From NCBI GenBank assembly GCA_963821705.1, contig CAWGEV010000007.1, positions 124,001 through 188,000 of the forward strand: DNA of 64,000 nucleotides, read 5' to 3'. How positions within the stretch are numbered: position 1 is the first letter of the stretch; each line of letters begins with the position of its first letter. Positions 23,903 to 32,025 of the stretch are shown here, piece by piece. Origin of the DNA: DASUPK01 sp963821705 (GTDB lineage Bacteria; Actinomycetota; Thermoleophilia; Solirubrobacterales; 70-9). Below the pieces are notes generated by a model. The model did not search any database. It had not been told where the DNA came from and saw only the letters and a program-made list of their open reading frames with translations. Position numbers and translations under genes: made by a program.

Positions 23903-24006
23903 GTTCGGGGGCACGACCATCCGGGCCGGGTTTCGCGCCGCAAATTCCGCCGATTCGGCGTGCTCGGACTCACACAGGAACTGGCTGGGTGGCCAGGGCC
24001 CCTCTC

Positions 24007-24012
24007 TATACT
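24007..24012 (+). promoter_or_regulatory. possible -10 box (TATACT) upstream of the pantothenate operon
   Basis: TATACT is close to the sigma-70-type consensus and stands out in this G+C-rich DNA. It would give about 85 nt of leader before ATG 24104, or about 20 nt before in-frame GTG 24041. No good -35 is visible. Confidence 0.35.
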
Positions 24013-24103
24013 TCGCCACGGCCACGACTCGAAGCCGAGCGTGGACCACAAACCTCACACCCCTCACCTCGTCCATCGCAACCACAACCGTCTGGTATCT
24101 CCG

Positions 24104-24889
24104 ATGCGGGAACTGGAACGGGATTCCCTCCCCTCCCCCCTGAGCGCCACCTCGCTGGTGGTCGTCGGCCGTGGCCGCGTGGGCGGCTCCCTCGCGAAGG
24201 CGGCAGAGCTGGCCGGCATCGACGTGAGGCTGGTCAGCAGCGGCGACCCGGTCGAGGACGCCGGCGCCGTCCTGATCTGCGTCCCGGACGATGCCATCGC
24301 CGAGGTCCGCGCACGGATCGCGCCGTCCGCCCCGCGCCTGGTCGGCCACGTGAGCGGCGCGAGCACGCTGGAGGTCCTCTCCTCGGCAGCCGATCGCGGC
24401 GCCGCCACCTTCTCGCTTCACCCGCTGCAGACCTTCGCCGACCCCGAGACGCCGGTCGAGGGAACCCCCGCGGCCGTCGCGGGCTCGGACCAGGAGGCGA
24501 CTGACTTCGCCCGCTCCCTGGCCGAGGCGCTGGACATGCGGCCGTTCGAGGTCCCGGAGGAGAGCCGGGCCGCCTACCACGCAGCCGCTGCGATCGCCTC
24601 GAACCTGCTCGTCGCGCTCGAGGAGTCCGCCGCGGAGCTGCTGGACCGGATCGGCGTGGACGAGGCAAGGGAGCTGCTCGCCCCGCTGGTCCTGCGGACC
24701 GCCGCGAACTGGGCGGAGCGAGGACCGGCCGCCCTCACCGGGCCGATCGCCCGCGGCGACCGGGCCACCGTCCAGCGCCATCGCGAGGCCCTGGCCGAGA
24801 GCGCGCCCGAGCTCGTCCGCATGTACGACGCCCTGGCGATGCGCGCCGAAGCCCTGGCGTGGGAGTCCGTCCACGGGGTCTCGTCATGA
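24104..24889 (+). CDS. Rossmann/DUF2520 protein of the pantothenate operon
   Basis: A 261-residue NAD(P)-binding protein. The N-terminal Rossmann domain has 'LVVVGRGRVGGSLAKAA' and 'LICVPDDAIAEV'. The C-terminal DUF2520 helical domain has 'SLHPLQTFADP', 'AYHAAAAIASN' and 'ALTGPIARGD'. The overall shape resembles ketopantoate and other short dehydrogenases. The gene overlaps panC by 4 bp (ATGA) and no panE is present nearby, so a role as ketopantoate reductase is attractive but unproven. ATG 24104 fits the domain start; GTG 24041 is an in-frame alternative. Confidence 0.88.
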   Translation: MRELERDSLPSPLSATSLVVVGRGRVGGSLAKAAELAGIDVRLVSSGDPVEDAGAVLICVPDDAIAEVRARIAPSAPRLVGHVSGASTLEVLSSAADRGAATFSLHPLQTFADPETPVEGTPAAVAGSDQEATDFARSLAEALDMRPFEVPEESRAAYHAAAAIASNLLVALEESAAELLDRIGVDEARELLAPLVLRTAANWAERGPAALTGPIARGDRATVQRHREALAESAPELVRMYDALAMRAEALAWESVHGVSS

Positions 24890-25755
24890 GGATCGTCCAG
24901 TCCAGGGCCGAGCTGCGGGAGGCGCTCGAGGGGCTCCGTCGTGACGGCGAGCGGATCGGGCTCGTGCCGACGATGGGCTACTTCCACGAGGGCCACCTCT
25001 CGCTGATGCGCGCCGCGCGCCAGGACTGCGACGTCGTCGTGGTCAGCCTGTTCGTCAACCCGACGCAGTTCGGCCCCGGCGAGGATCTGGACTCCTACCC
25101 ACGGGACGAGGATCGCGACGGGGAGCTCGCCTCCCGCGAGGGGGTCGACCTCCTCTGGATCCCGGACGCGGCGGAGATGTACCCCGAGGGCTTCGCGACC
25201 TCGGTCGAGGTGGCCGACACGCTGACCGGGGTCCTGGAGGGCGATCCGGGCCGCCGCGGTCCGTCCCACTTCCGCGGCGTCACCACGATCGTCGCCAAGC
25301 TCTTCAACTCCGTTCAGCCCGACGTCGCCTACTTCGGGCGCAAGGACGCCCAGCAGGCGCTAGTCATCGAGCGGATGACGAGGGACCTGGACTTCCCCGT
25401 CGAGATCGCCGTGCTCCCGACCGTCCGCGAGGACGACGGCCTGGCGCTCAGCTCCCGGAACGCCTACCTGACGCCGGAGCAGCGCGAGCAGGCCGCCGCG
25501 ATCTCCCGCGCCCTGCGCGCCGCCGAGGACGCGGCCCGCGCGGGCGAGACCTCCATCGCGGCTCTGGTGGAGACGGCGGAGAACGAGCTTCGCAGGGCCG
25601 GCATCGAGCCGGAGTACGTGGAGGCGCGTGCGGCGGAGGACCTCTCCCCGATCGCGAGCCTGAACGGGCGGCCCGTCCTGGTGGCGGTCGCGGCGCGGGT
25701 CGGCAGTGCGCGCCTCATAGACAACGTCCTGATAGCCCCGAAAACGGAGGCCTGA
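24886..25755 (+). CDS. panC: pantothenate synthetase
   Basis: A 289-residue ligase joining pantoate and beta-alanine with ATP. Motifs are 'GLVPTMGYFHEGHLSLM' (HIGH-like), 'VVSLFVNPTQFGPGEDLDSY', 'HFRGVTTIVAKLFN', 'AYFGRKDAQQALVI' and the KMSKS-like 'LALSSRNAYL'. ATG 24886 is inside the upstream stop (ATGA), and its own stop overlaps panD by 1 bp (TGATG). Length is normal. Confidence 0.97.
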   Translation: MRIVQSRAELREALEGLRRDGERIGLVPTMGYFHEGHLSLMRAARQDCDVVVVSLFVNPTQFGPGEDLDSYPRDEDRDGELASREGVDLLWIPDAAEMYPEGFATSVEVADTLTGVLEGDPGRRGPSHFRGVTTIVAKLFNSVQPDVAYFGRKDAQQALVIERMTRDLDFPVEIAVLPTVREDDGLALSSRNAYLTPEQREQAAAISRALRAAEDAARAGETSIAALVETAENELRRAGIEPEYVEARAAEDLSPIASLNGRPVLVAVAARVGSARLIDNVLIAPKTEA

Positions 25756-25919
25756 TGCAGCGTCAGATGCTCAAGTCGAAGATCCACCGAGCGACGATCA
25801 CGGACTGTGACGTCGACTACGTCGGCAGCATCACGCTGGACCCCGAGCCGATGCAGGTCATCGTCGCCAGCTTCGGCGTCCTCGCCGACGGCAACCCGGA
25901 CCAGGGGGCGCTGCTGTGA
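25755..25919 (+). pseudogene. panD: aspartate 1-decarboxylase with internal deletion
   Basis: PanD makes the beta-alanine used by PanC; normal length is about 115-140 residues. Here only 54 codons lie between panC and panB. The first 32 residues are typical: 'MLKSKIHRATIT', then 'YVGSITLDPEP' with the Gly24-Ser25 self-cleavage site that forms the pyruvoyl cofactor. The remaining 22 residues ('QVIVASFGVLADG') look like the far C-terminal strand ('GDLVI(L/V)..Y') of normal PanD. About 55 or more central residues, including the catalytic Arg, Tyr and Asn, are missing in frame. Both ends keep coupled overlaps (TGATG, GTGA). An assembly collapse must be excluded. Confidence 0.75.
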
Positions 25920-26839
25920 GCAGCCACCCGCCCGAGAGGCAGGATCAGAAGGCCCGCGAGCGGATGACCCTGCCCCGGATCGCGGAGATGAAGCGGGCCG
26001 GCGAGCCGATCGTGATGGTGACCGCCTACGACTATCCCTCCGCCCAGATCGTCGACGAGGCCGGCGTCGACATCGTCCTCGTCGGCGACACCGCCGCGAT
26101 GGTCGTCCTCGGCCATCCCGCGACGACTCCCGTCGGAATGGAGGAGATGCTGATGATGGCCAGCGCGGTGAGGCGCGGCCTCGAGCATCCGCTGCTCATC
26201 GGCGACATGCCCTTCGGCTCGTACGAGTCCTCGAACGAGCAGGCGATCGAGAACGCCCAGAGATTCGTCAAGGAGGCCCAGGTCGACGCCGTCAAGCTGG
26301 AGCGCGGCGGCCCCTCCGTGGACCGCGCGCGGGCCATCGTGCGCTCGGGGATCCCGGTGATGGGACACGTCGGGCTCACGCCGCAGACGGCCACGGCGCT
26401 GGGCGGATTCAAGGCGCAGGGCCGCACCGCCGAGACCGCGGCGAAGCTGACCGAAGAGGCCCTGGCTCTGCAGGCCGTCGGCTGCTTCGCGATCGTCTTC
26501 GAGGCGATCCCCTCGGCCGTCACCGAGGCGCTGATGCCGAAGCTCCAGATCCCGGTGATCGGGATCGGGGCGGGTCCCGCAACGGACGGCCAGGTGCTCG
26601 TCCTCCACGACCTGCTCGGCGTCTACGAGGGACGCACCCCGAAGTTCGTGAAGCGCTTCGCGAACGTCCGGAAGGAGTCCCTCAAGGGAGTCCGGGCTTA
26701 CACGGAAGAGGTCCGCGCCGGGAGGTTCCCGAACGAGGACCAGCACACCTACTCGATCCCGCAGGAGGAGCTGGAGGAGTTCGCCCGCTACCTCGAGGAG
26801 GAGAGTCTGGTGGGCAACGACACGCCCTGGGACTGGTAG
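25916..26839 (+). CDS. panB: 3-methyl-2-oxobutanoate hydroxymethyltransferase
   Basis: A 307-residue TIM-barrel enzyme that makes ketopantoate from 2-oxoisovalerate and methylene-tetrahydrofolate. Motifs are 'VMVTAYDYPSAQIVDEAGVD', 'VLVGDTAAMVVLGH', 'LLIGDMPFGSYE', 'AVKLERGG', 'VMGHVGLTPQTA' and 'IGIGAGPATDGQVLVLHDLL'. GTG 25916 overlaps the panD stop (GTGA), and a 40-residue tail extends past the usual end. It closes the operon and is convergent with the membrane protein at 26846. Confidence 0.97.
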   Translation: MSSHPPERQDQKARERMTLPRIAEMKRAGEPIVMVTAYDYPSAQIVDEAGVDIVLVGDTAAMVVLGHPATTPVGMEEMLMMASAVRRGLEHPLLIGDMPFGSYESSNEQAIENAQRFVKEAQVDAVKLERGGPSVDRARAIVRSGIPVMGHVGLTPQTATALGGFKAQGRTAETAAKLTEEALALQAVGCFAIVFEAIPSAVTEALMPKLQIPVIGIGAGPATDGQVLVLHDLLGVYEGRTPKFVKRFANVRKESLKGVRAYTEEVRAGRFPNEDQHTYSIPQEELEEFARYLEEESLVGNDTPWDW

Positions 26840-26845
26840 TCCTCG

Positions 26846-28483
26846 TTACGGGCGAGGCGTCTGGTCAGGAGCCGTTGAGCCGGCTGGAAATTCCTGTGCC
26901 GTCTGCCGGCGCAGGATCTCGACGCCCACCACGGCCAGCGCGGCGAGAATGACGATCACGAGGATCTGGCCGAAGTTGTTGATCGTGGGAAGGAACGCCA
27001 GCCAGAGCAGGAAGACGAGGGCGAGAACCGCATAGACGACAACCGGGTTGTCGCGCAGGTATGGCGCGAGGAAGCGTCGCACGGCGATCTCGTGGCGGCC
27101 GGGCCCGGCGAGCATGCCGCCGGCGATGAACGCCAGCCCGATCACGAGTACGAACAGGGCCCGCTGGCGCAGCCCGGCGGAGATGATGTTCCAGATGGCG
27201 GTGATGGCCGGCTTGACCGTGTCGGAGCTCGCCACGGAGCCTGTGACCGCACTGCCGAGCAGGCGCCTCGTCAACAGGATGATCAGCGCTGCCCCCAGGA
27301 TTCCGCCACCGGCTGCCATCAGCGTCTCCCGGCGCCACCCCTTGGCCAGGTAGATGGCCGCCATGTACAGCAGGAGCGCCAGCAGCGGCAAGACGAAGCC
27401 GAGACTCCGCAGGAGGCTCACGATGTCCTGAAGCCCGCTCAGCTGGCTGGACTTCATCAGGACGAGCTCGCCGGGGTGCTGGAGCGCCTGACGGTTGAGC
27501 AGCGTGGTGATGCGCGTTTGAAGCTGGGCCAGCGTGGGCTGGAGCTTGAGGATGTTCGCCTGGCTCGGGTCCGCGAGCACCAGCGCGGTTTGCTTCTGCA
27601 GACCTGTCAGACGGGTGTCGAGCTGAGCCAGCCGCCCCTGGAGGTCGGACAACCGGCCCTGGAGCTGGGCGGGCACCTGCGGCTGCACGCTCTTGATCTT
27701 CGCTTGGATGCCCGCGATCGCCGTGTGAAGCGCGGTGGTGTCCGTGAGGAGCGTCTGCAGGTTCTGCCGCGTCTGAGCGCTGAGCGTTCCCGCCTGCGCC
27801 TGCGCGAGCGCCGCCTGCGTGGACTTGAGATGGGACTGCGCCGTGGTCAGTCGCTGCTTGAGCTGCGTCGAGTACTGCTGAATGAGGCCCTGGATATTTG
27901 AGATCGTGGATGGGTTCACCCCGATGCGGGAGGCAAGGTCGGCAACGACGCTGCCGTACTCGAACGTGACCACACCGCCCTGGGTGGAGACGAACCGGCC
28001 CTTGTTCTCGACCAAGGCGACGAACTGCTGCTGCGCTCGATCGACCGCGTTGGAGACGAGGGCCTGAACCTTGGGCGAGGCGAGAGCCCTCTGCGCCACA
28101 TTCGTAGCCAGCTGTTGCGTTGCCGTCGTGATCGGAACGGCGAGGGGCTGGACTGCGCTCGGCAGCTTCTGCTCGATCTGCGCCTGGACGTTGATGTCGG
28201 AGTAGAGCTGGTCGACGGCAAAGATGCTGAGCTGCTCCTGGACGTCCTTGTTCTGCAGGATCTTCTCCGTCTGATTCGACAGCTGGCCGCTGCTGAGGAG
28301 CTCGGTCTGCACCCAGTTCGCGATCATCGAGACGATCAGCACGATGGACGCGAACACGACGAGGGCCCACACGAGGGCGCGGTGACGATGCTCCGGCTCT
28401 CGCGGCGCTTGGGAGCGCGCGTCTTTCACAGGCTCGGTCCCGGGCATAGGGCGGGATTCTGTCATGCGTCCGGGCACTCGCAT
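26846..28483 (-). CDS. membrane protein with large extracytoplasmic coiled-coil domain
   Basis: A 545-residue protein of unknown function. One N-terminal helix ('ALVWALVVFASIVLIVSMIA') is followed by about 330 residues outside the membrane, of which residues 190-320 are a Gln/Ala/Leu-rich coiled coil. About five C-terminal helices follow. 'WVQTELLSSGQLSNQTEKI' and the domain after it recur in actinobacterial membrane proteins with no assigned role. The start is ATG 28483 or, six codons on, ATG 28465. No enzyme motif is visible. It is divergent from yjbQ, 35 bp apart. Confidence 0.8.
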   Translation of the reverse strand: MRVPGRMTESRPMPGTEPVKDARSQAPREPEHRHRALVWALVVFASIVLIVSMIANWVQTELLSSGQLSNQTEKILQNKDVQEQLSIFAVDQLYSDINVQAQIEQKLPSAVQPLAVPITTATQQLATNVAQRALASPKVQALVSNAVDRAQQQFVALVENKGRFVSTQGGVVTFEYGSVVADLASRIGVNPSTISNIQGLIQQYSTQLKQRLTTAQSHLKSTQAALAQAQAGTLSAQTRQNLQTLLTDTTALHTAIAGIQAKIKSVQPQVPAQLQGRLSDLQGRLAQLDTRLTGLQKQTALVLADPSQANILKLQPTLAQLQTRITTLLNRQALQHPGELVLMKSSQLSGLQDIVSLLRSLGFVLPLLALLLYMAAIYLAKGWRRETLMAAGGGILGAALIILLTRRLLGSAVTGSVASSDTVKPAITAIWNIISAGLRQRALFVLVIGLAFIAGGMLAGPGRHEIAVRRFLAPYLRDNPVVVYAVLALVFLLWLAFLPTINNFGQILVIVILAALAVVGVEILRRQTAQEFPAGSTAPDQTPRP

Positions 28484-28505
28484 CGCCCGGAACGGGTGAT
28501 ATCGC

Positions 28506-28511
28506 TAGCGT
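28506..28511 (+). promoter_or_regulatory. -10 box (TAGCGT) for yjbQ
   Basis: TAGCGT ends 7 nt before ATG 28519. It overlaps the other candidate start GTG 28510, and so argues for ATG 28519. Confidence 0.5.
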
Positions 28512-28518
28512 GGCCGCG

Positions 28519-28935
28519 ATGGGCGTGCACAGCGGGGAATTTCGGCTCTCGACCCGTGGCGACACCGATGTCATCGACATCACTGCCGAGGTCCAGTCGG
28601 TCGTGTCCTCCGGGCCGATCGACGACGGCCTGGTCACGGCCTTCGTCCGAGGCTCGACCGCAGCAATCACGACAATGGAGTTCGAGCCGGGCGGCGTCGC
28701 GGACCTGCGCGCGCTGCTTGACCGCCTCATCCCGGTCGACGGCGACTACGAGCACAACCGGCTCAACCACGACACCAACTCGCACGCCCACCAGCGCGCG
28801 TCGCTGATCGGCGCCTCGGACCAGGTGCCCGTGATCGGCGGCCGCCTGGCGCTGGGGACCTGGCAGCAGCTGGTGCTGATCGACTTCGACGATCGCCCGC
28901 GCGACCGCACCGTGGTCGTCCAGATCGTCGCCTGA
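28519..28935 (+). CDS. yjbQ: YjbQ/UPF0047 family protein
   Basis: A 138-residue protein of the small, highly conserved YjbQ family. The signature is present: 'HDTNSHAHQRASLIG' followed by 'ALGTWQQLVLIDFDDRPRDR' and 'VVVQIV'. His, Asp and Asn in the first block form the presumed metal site. E. coli YjbQ has weak thiamine-phosphate synthase activity, hence the common label 'secondary thiamine-phosphate synthase', but its true role is unknown. The start at ATG 28519 rests on the -10 spacing. Confidence 0.92.
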   Translation: MGVHSGEFRLSTRGDTDVIDITAEVQSVVSSGPIDDGLVTAFVRGSTAAITTMEFEPGGVADLRALLDRLIPVDGDYEHNRLNHDTNSHAHQRASLIGASDQVPVIGGRLALGTWQQLVLIDFDDRPRDRTVVVQIVA

Positions 28936-28947
28936 TGCGCCGCGTTT

Positions 28948-29856
28948 CTACGTCCTGAGAGGCCGGCCCGACCTGGACACCAGCCACCGCTGCGCAGCCA
29001 GCGTGGCGGTCCCCGAGAGCAGGAGGAGGGTGACGTTGACCGCCAGCACTGCGGCGGCGCCCCAGTTGACACCGACCTCGCCGAGGCCGAGTGAGACTCC
29101 GAAGAGGGCCGACGCGGGAATGGTGGTGACCGAAATGGCGACCCCGACCGCGGCCGCTGCTCGGGTCTCGAAGGAGAGCATGGCGGCGACGCCCGCCGCC
29201 AGCGCCACGAGCACGGTCGAGTAGTCGACGTGAGCGAGGCCGTGAAGGGAGCTGTCGTGGATTTGGAAGCTCGAGCTCAGGATGCCCGCGGCCTGGAGAC
29301 TCCAGGCGAGCGCGGCGGCCACCCCCCAGGTGAGGACGATGCCGAGCAAGAGGGTCACGGTGGCGCGCCAGGCCAGTCGAACCCGGCCCGCGACCAACCC
29401 GACGCAGGCCGCGCAGATGGGCAGGATGTCAGGGCTGACCGCCATCGCACCGACGACCAGGATCGGGTTGTCCGTGATCACCCCGAGTGCCCCGAGGACT
29501 CCGGCCACCGCCATCAGCGCCAGGTAACGGCCGAGCGGCCGGGAGTGCGTCCTGGCCTCCCCCATCACCTCGATCCAGGCGAACTCTTCACCCCGTGAGA
29601 GCCTTCCGTGGGGCGGATTCGGCGCGACCACCTCCTGCCGCGTGAGCAAGTAGTCGGCATCGGAGATCTCCCACTCGAGAATCAGCTGCATCACCCGGTC
29701 GGCCACGGACGGCATCACGTCCGCCGCGAGCACCACGCCGGTTCCAGTCCGCTCGGGACTGAGCGCGACGATCCGGTGGACCCCGCCGGTCTCCTCGAGC
29801 GCCTGGGTGACGACGTCGGCACGGTGGTCCTCGATCGCGAGGCGGAGGCGGAGCAC
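28948..29856 (-). CDS. DUF389 membrane protein (TIGR00341-like)
   Basis: A 302-residue protein: about 95 cytoplasmic residues with a ferredoxin-like beta-alpha pattern, then about six helices containing the family signature 'GVITDNPILVVGAMAVSPD'. Function is unknown across the family. A TAGACT box ends 6 nt before GTG 29856. The gene is convergent with yjbQ. Confidence 0.88.
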   Translation of the reverse strand: MLRLRLAIEDHRADVVTQALEETGGVHRIVALSPERTGTGVVLAADVMPSVADRVMQLILEWEISDADYLLTRQEVVAPNPPHGRLSRGEEFAWIEVMGEARTHSRPLGRYLALMAVAGVLGALGVITDNPILVVGAMAVSPDILPICAACVGLVAGRVRLAWRATVTLLLGIVLTWGVAAALAWSLQAAGILSSSFQIHDSSLHGLAHVDYSTVLVALAAGVAAMLSFETRAAAAVGVAISVTTIPASALFGVSLGLGEVGVNWGAAAVLAVNVTLLLLSGTATLAAQRWLVSRSGRPLRT

Positions 29857-29862
29857 GCGGCG

Positions 29863-29868
29863 AGTCTA
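29863..29868 (-). promoter_or_regulatory. -10 box (TAGACT) for the DUF389 gene
   Basis: TAGACT on the minus strand ends 6 nt before GTG 29856 (leaderless). Confidence 0.5.
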
Positions 29869-29887
29869 GGAACGAGCCGGGACGGCT

Positions 29888-30475
29888 CTACTGCTTGAAC
29901 TCGATCTCCCTGATCACCTTGGCCGGGGCACCCGCTGCGATCATGCCCGCCGGGAGGTCCTTCGTCACCACGGAGTTCGCCCCGATCACACAGCGCTCGC
30001 CGATCTGCACGCCCCCCGTGACGACGCAGCCCACGCCGAACCAGCAGTTCGACCCGATCCGCACCGGACCCCGAGGCTCGAATCCCTGCCAGGTGACCGG
30101 CTTGGCGGGATCGTCGTAGCGGTGGTCGGAGTCCCCGACGAAGCAGTTGTTGGCGAACATCACGTGGTCGCCGATCTCGATCAGCTCGAGCGCCGCGAGC
30201 ATCGTGTTGCGGTTGAGGAAGCAGCCCTCGCCGATCCGGATCCGCGCCTCGCCCGAGAGCGTCAGCCAGCAGCCGGGCTCCAGCAGAGTGTCCTTGCCGA
30301 TCTCCAACCGTCCCGAATCGAGCGCCTCCAGGACCTCGCCCTCGACCGGGTAACGGATGAAGAAGCCGCCCTCGGCGGCGTGACGGCTGATCCTCCAGCG
30401 GCGCCGGCCGCGCCGGTTGCGCTCGTACCAGCGCCTCTTAACCCACCAGGTGCGCCATTGGGCGAGCGACGCCAC
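29888..30475 (-). CDS. left-handed beta-helix (hexapeptide) acyltransferase
   Basis: A 195-residue acetyltransferase-like protein. A basic N-terminus ('WWVKRRWYERNRRGRRRW') precedes hexapeptide repeats, 'IRIGEGCFLNRNTMLAALEL', 'VRIGSNCWFGVGCVVTGGV' and 'GERCVIGANSVVTKDLPAGM', ending with the usual 'AGAPAKVIREI'. It probably transfers an acetyl group to a sugar of a surface glycan; the acceptor is unknown. The start is GTG 30475, since upstream codons run into the divergent ROK gene. The two genes are 49 bp apart. Confidence 0.88.
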   Translation of the reverse strand: MASLAQWRTWWVKRRWYERNRRGRRRWRISRHAAEGGFFIRYPVEGEVLEALDSGRLEIGKDTLLEPGCWLTLSGEARIRIGEGCFLNRNTMLAALELIEIGDHVMFANNCFVGDSDHRYDDPAKPVTWQGFEPRGPVRIGSNCWFGVGCVVTGGVQIGERCVIGANSVVTKDLPAGMIAAGAPAKVIREIEFKQ

Positions 30476-30511
30476 GATGGGAGCTTCCCAGAACGCCCGG
30501 TTGCCGCGGGA

Positions 30512-30517
30512 TATTGT
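30512..30517 (+). promoter_or_regulatory. -10 box (TATTGT) for the ROK kinase gene
   Basis: TATTGT ends 7 nt before GTG 30525. It excludes the longer in-frame start at 30417, which would lie inside the divergent acyltransferase gene. Confidence 0.55.
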
Positions 30518-30524
30518 CTCCGGC

Positions 30525-31514
30525 GTGAGCCCAGCCTCGAAGCAGGCCGCGCGCGGCGGAATCGACCTCGGGGGGACGAAGATCCAGACCGTCGTCGTCG
30601 ACTCCGAGAACAGGGTTCTGGGTGAGTCACGCCGCCCGACGCCGACCGAGGGTGGCCCCGAGGACGTCGCGAGGGAGATGGCCGCGGCGATGCGAGAGGC
30701 CGCCGCCCAGGCCAAGCTGAGCACGGGCGACCTGACCGGGGTCGGCGTCGGCTCCCCGGGCGACGCCGACGAGAAGACCGGCGTGGTCTCCGACGCCCGC
30801 AACCTCCCCGGCTGGACGGGCGCGTTCCCGCTCGCCGAGCACCTCACCGAGCAGCTCCGCACCCCGGTGAGGATCGGCAACGACGTCTCGGTCGCCGTCA
30901 AGGGCGAGTTCGAGCTCGGCGCCGGAAAGCAGTTCAACACCGTGCTCGGTGTCTGGTGGGGCACCGGCGTCGGGGGCGGCCTGATTCTCGACGGAAAGCA
31001 ATGGTTGGGGCGCGGCGCCGCCGGGGAGATCGGGCACATGGTGATCAAGCGAGGCGGCGCAAGGTGCACCTGCGGTCGACGCGGCTGCATGGAGGCCTAC
31101 GCGGGACGCGCGGCGATGGAGATCAAGGCCCGGAAGGAGGTCGAGAGGGGCGCGAAGACGGACCTCTTCCGGATCATGGAGGAGCGCGGCCGCGACCGGC
31201 TCACCAGCGGCATCTGGGCGCGCGCGCTGAGGCATGGTGACGACCTGGCCACGACCCTGATCGACCGGGCTGTGAAGGCGCTCGGCGTCGGGATCGCCTC
31301 CGCGGTCAACCTGCTGGACCCCGAGGCGGTGATCATCGGCGGCGGGCTCGGGGTGCGGTTCGGAGAGAAGTACGTGAGCCGAATCGCAACTCGGATGCAC
31401 CCGCACCTCTTCGTCCCTGACCGCCCGCCCCACATGCATGTCGCGACGCTCGGCGACCTGGGCGGCGCCATCGGCGCAGCGCTACTGGTCGACGAGCCGG
31501 TGGACAAGCGCTGA
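30525..31514 (+). CDS. ROK-family sugar kinase (glucokinase-like)
   Basis: A 329-residue kinase of the repressor-ORF-kinase family. The phosphate-binding loop is 'GGIDLGGTKIQTVVVD', the base 'RIGNDVSVAVKGE' contains the catalytic Asp, and 'VWWGTGVGGGLILDG', 'GEIGHMVI' and the zinc site 'CTCGRRGCMEAYAGRAA' follow. No N-terminal DNA-binding domain is present, so it is an enzyme rather than a repressor. Glucose is the commonest substrate for this form, but other hexoses or N-acetyl sugars are possible. A strong hairpin follows the stop. Confidence 0.92.
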   Translation: MSPASKQAARGGIDLGGTKIQTVVVDSENRVLGESRRPTPTEGGPEDVAREMAAAMREAAAQAKLSTGDLTGVGVGSPGDADEKTGVVSDARNLPGWTGAFPLAEHLTEQLRTPVRIGNDVSVAVKGEFELGAGKQFNTVLGVWWGTGVGGGLILDGKQWLGRGAAGEIGHMVIKRGGARCTCGRRGCMEAYAGRAAMEIKARKEVERGAKTDLFRIMEERGRDRLTSGIWARALRHGDDLATTLIDRAVKALGVGIASAVNLLDPEAVIIGGGLGVRFGEKYVSRIATRMHPHLFVPDRPPHMHVATLGDLGGAIGAALLVDEPVDKR

Positions 31515-31521
31515 CGGAAGG

Positions 31522-31551
31522 GGCGGGGCCCGGCGCTCGCCGGGCCCCGCC
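31522..31551. terminator. strong bidirectional hairpin terminator
   Basis: A perfect 14-nt inverted repeat (arms 31522-31535 and 31538-31551, very G+C-rich) between the convergent ROK and DUF7144 genes. No T-run follows, as is common in such genomes. It could serve both strands. Confidence 0.65.
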
Positions 31552-31558
31552 ACCGACG

Positions 31559-31939
31559 CTAGACGCCGACCCGCTCGTCCTCGCCGAAGACGATGATCCC
31601 GTAGACGATCCAGACGCAGAGGGCGAAGATCGCCAACTCCCAGAAGGGGTGGCCGTTGCCCATTGACAGCAGTGCGCCGATCGCCCCGAGGCTGCCCGCG
31701 ACGATGCCCACGAATCGGCCCCAGGCGTTGCCGGCCATCAGCGAGAAACCGCCGGTGAGCTGCACGACGCCGAGGATCACCAGCACCCAGCCCATCGCGT
31801 GCAGGTTGGTGAGGACGTACCTCGTGTCGTTGGCATAGAACTTCGCATCGGAGATGGCGCCGATGCCATAGATGATGTTGAGCGTTCCCACCATCAGCAG
31901 CAGGATCGCGACGAACACGACTCGACCCGCACCTCTCAT
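31559..31939 (-). CDS. four-helix membrane protein, DUF7144-like
   Basis: A 126-residue integral membrane protein with four predicted helices and conserved features 'LNIIYGIGAISDAKF', 'LHAMGWVLVILGVVQL' and 'FWELAIFALCVWIVYG', which I match to the DUF7144 actinobacterial family. Function unknown. ATG 31939 follows a perfect AGGAGG 9 nt upstream, so this gene is leadered, unlike many neighbours. Confidence 0.85.
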   Translation of the reverse strand: MRGAGRVVFVAILLLMVGTLNIIYGIGAISDAKFYANDTRYVLTNLHAMGWVLVILGVVQLTGGFSLMAGNAWGRFVGIVAGSLGAIGALLSMGNGHPFWELAIFALCVWIVYGIIVFGEDERVGV

Positions 31940-32025
31940 CTGGGCCCTCCTCCTTGGTTTCGCCGGCCACGCTCTGGGTGGCCGTATCTGCGAGAGCGCG
32001 CGTCAGCGCGACCCGTGCGCTGAAG

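Noticed and set aside
22949..24874. A 641-residue version of the uracil-DNA glycosylase
   Set aside because: The extension runs through the fmdB-like gene and antisense to the DUF2520 gene. GTG 23599 gives the family length and a GTGA overlap.
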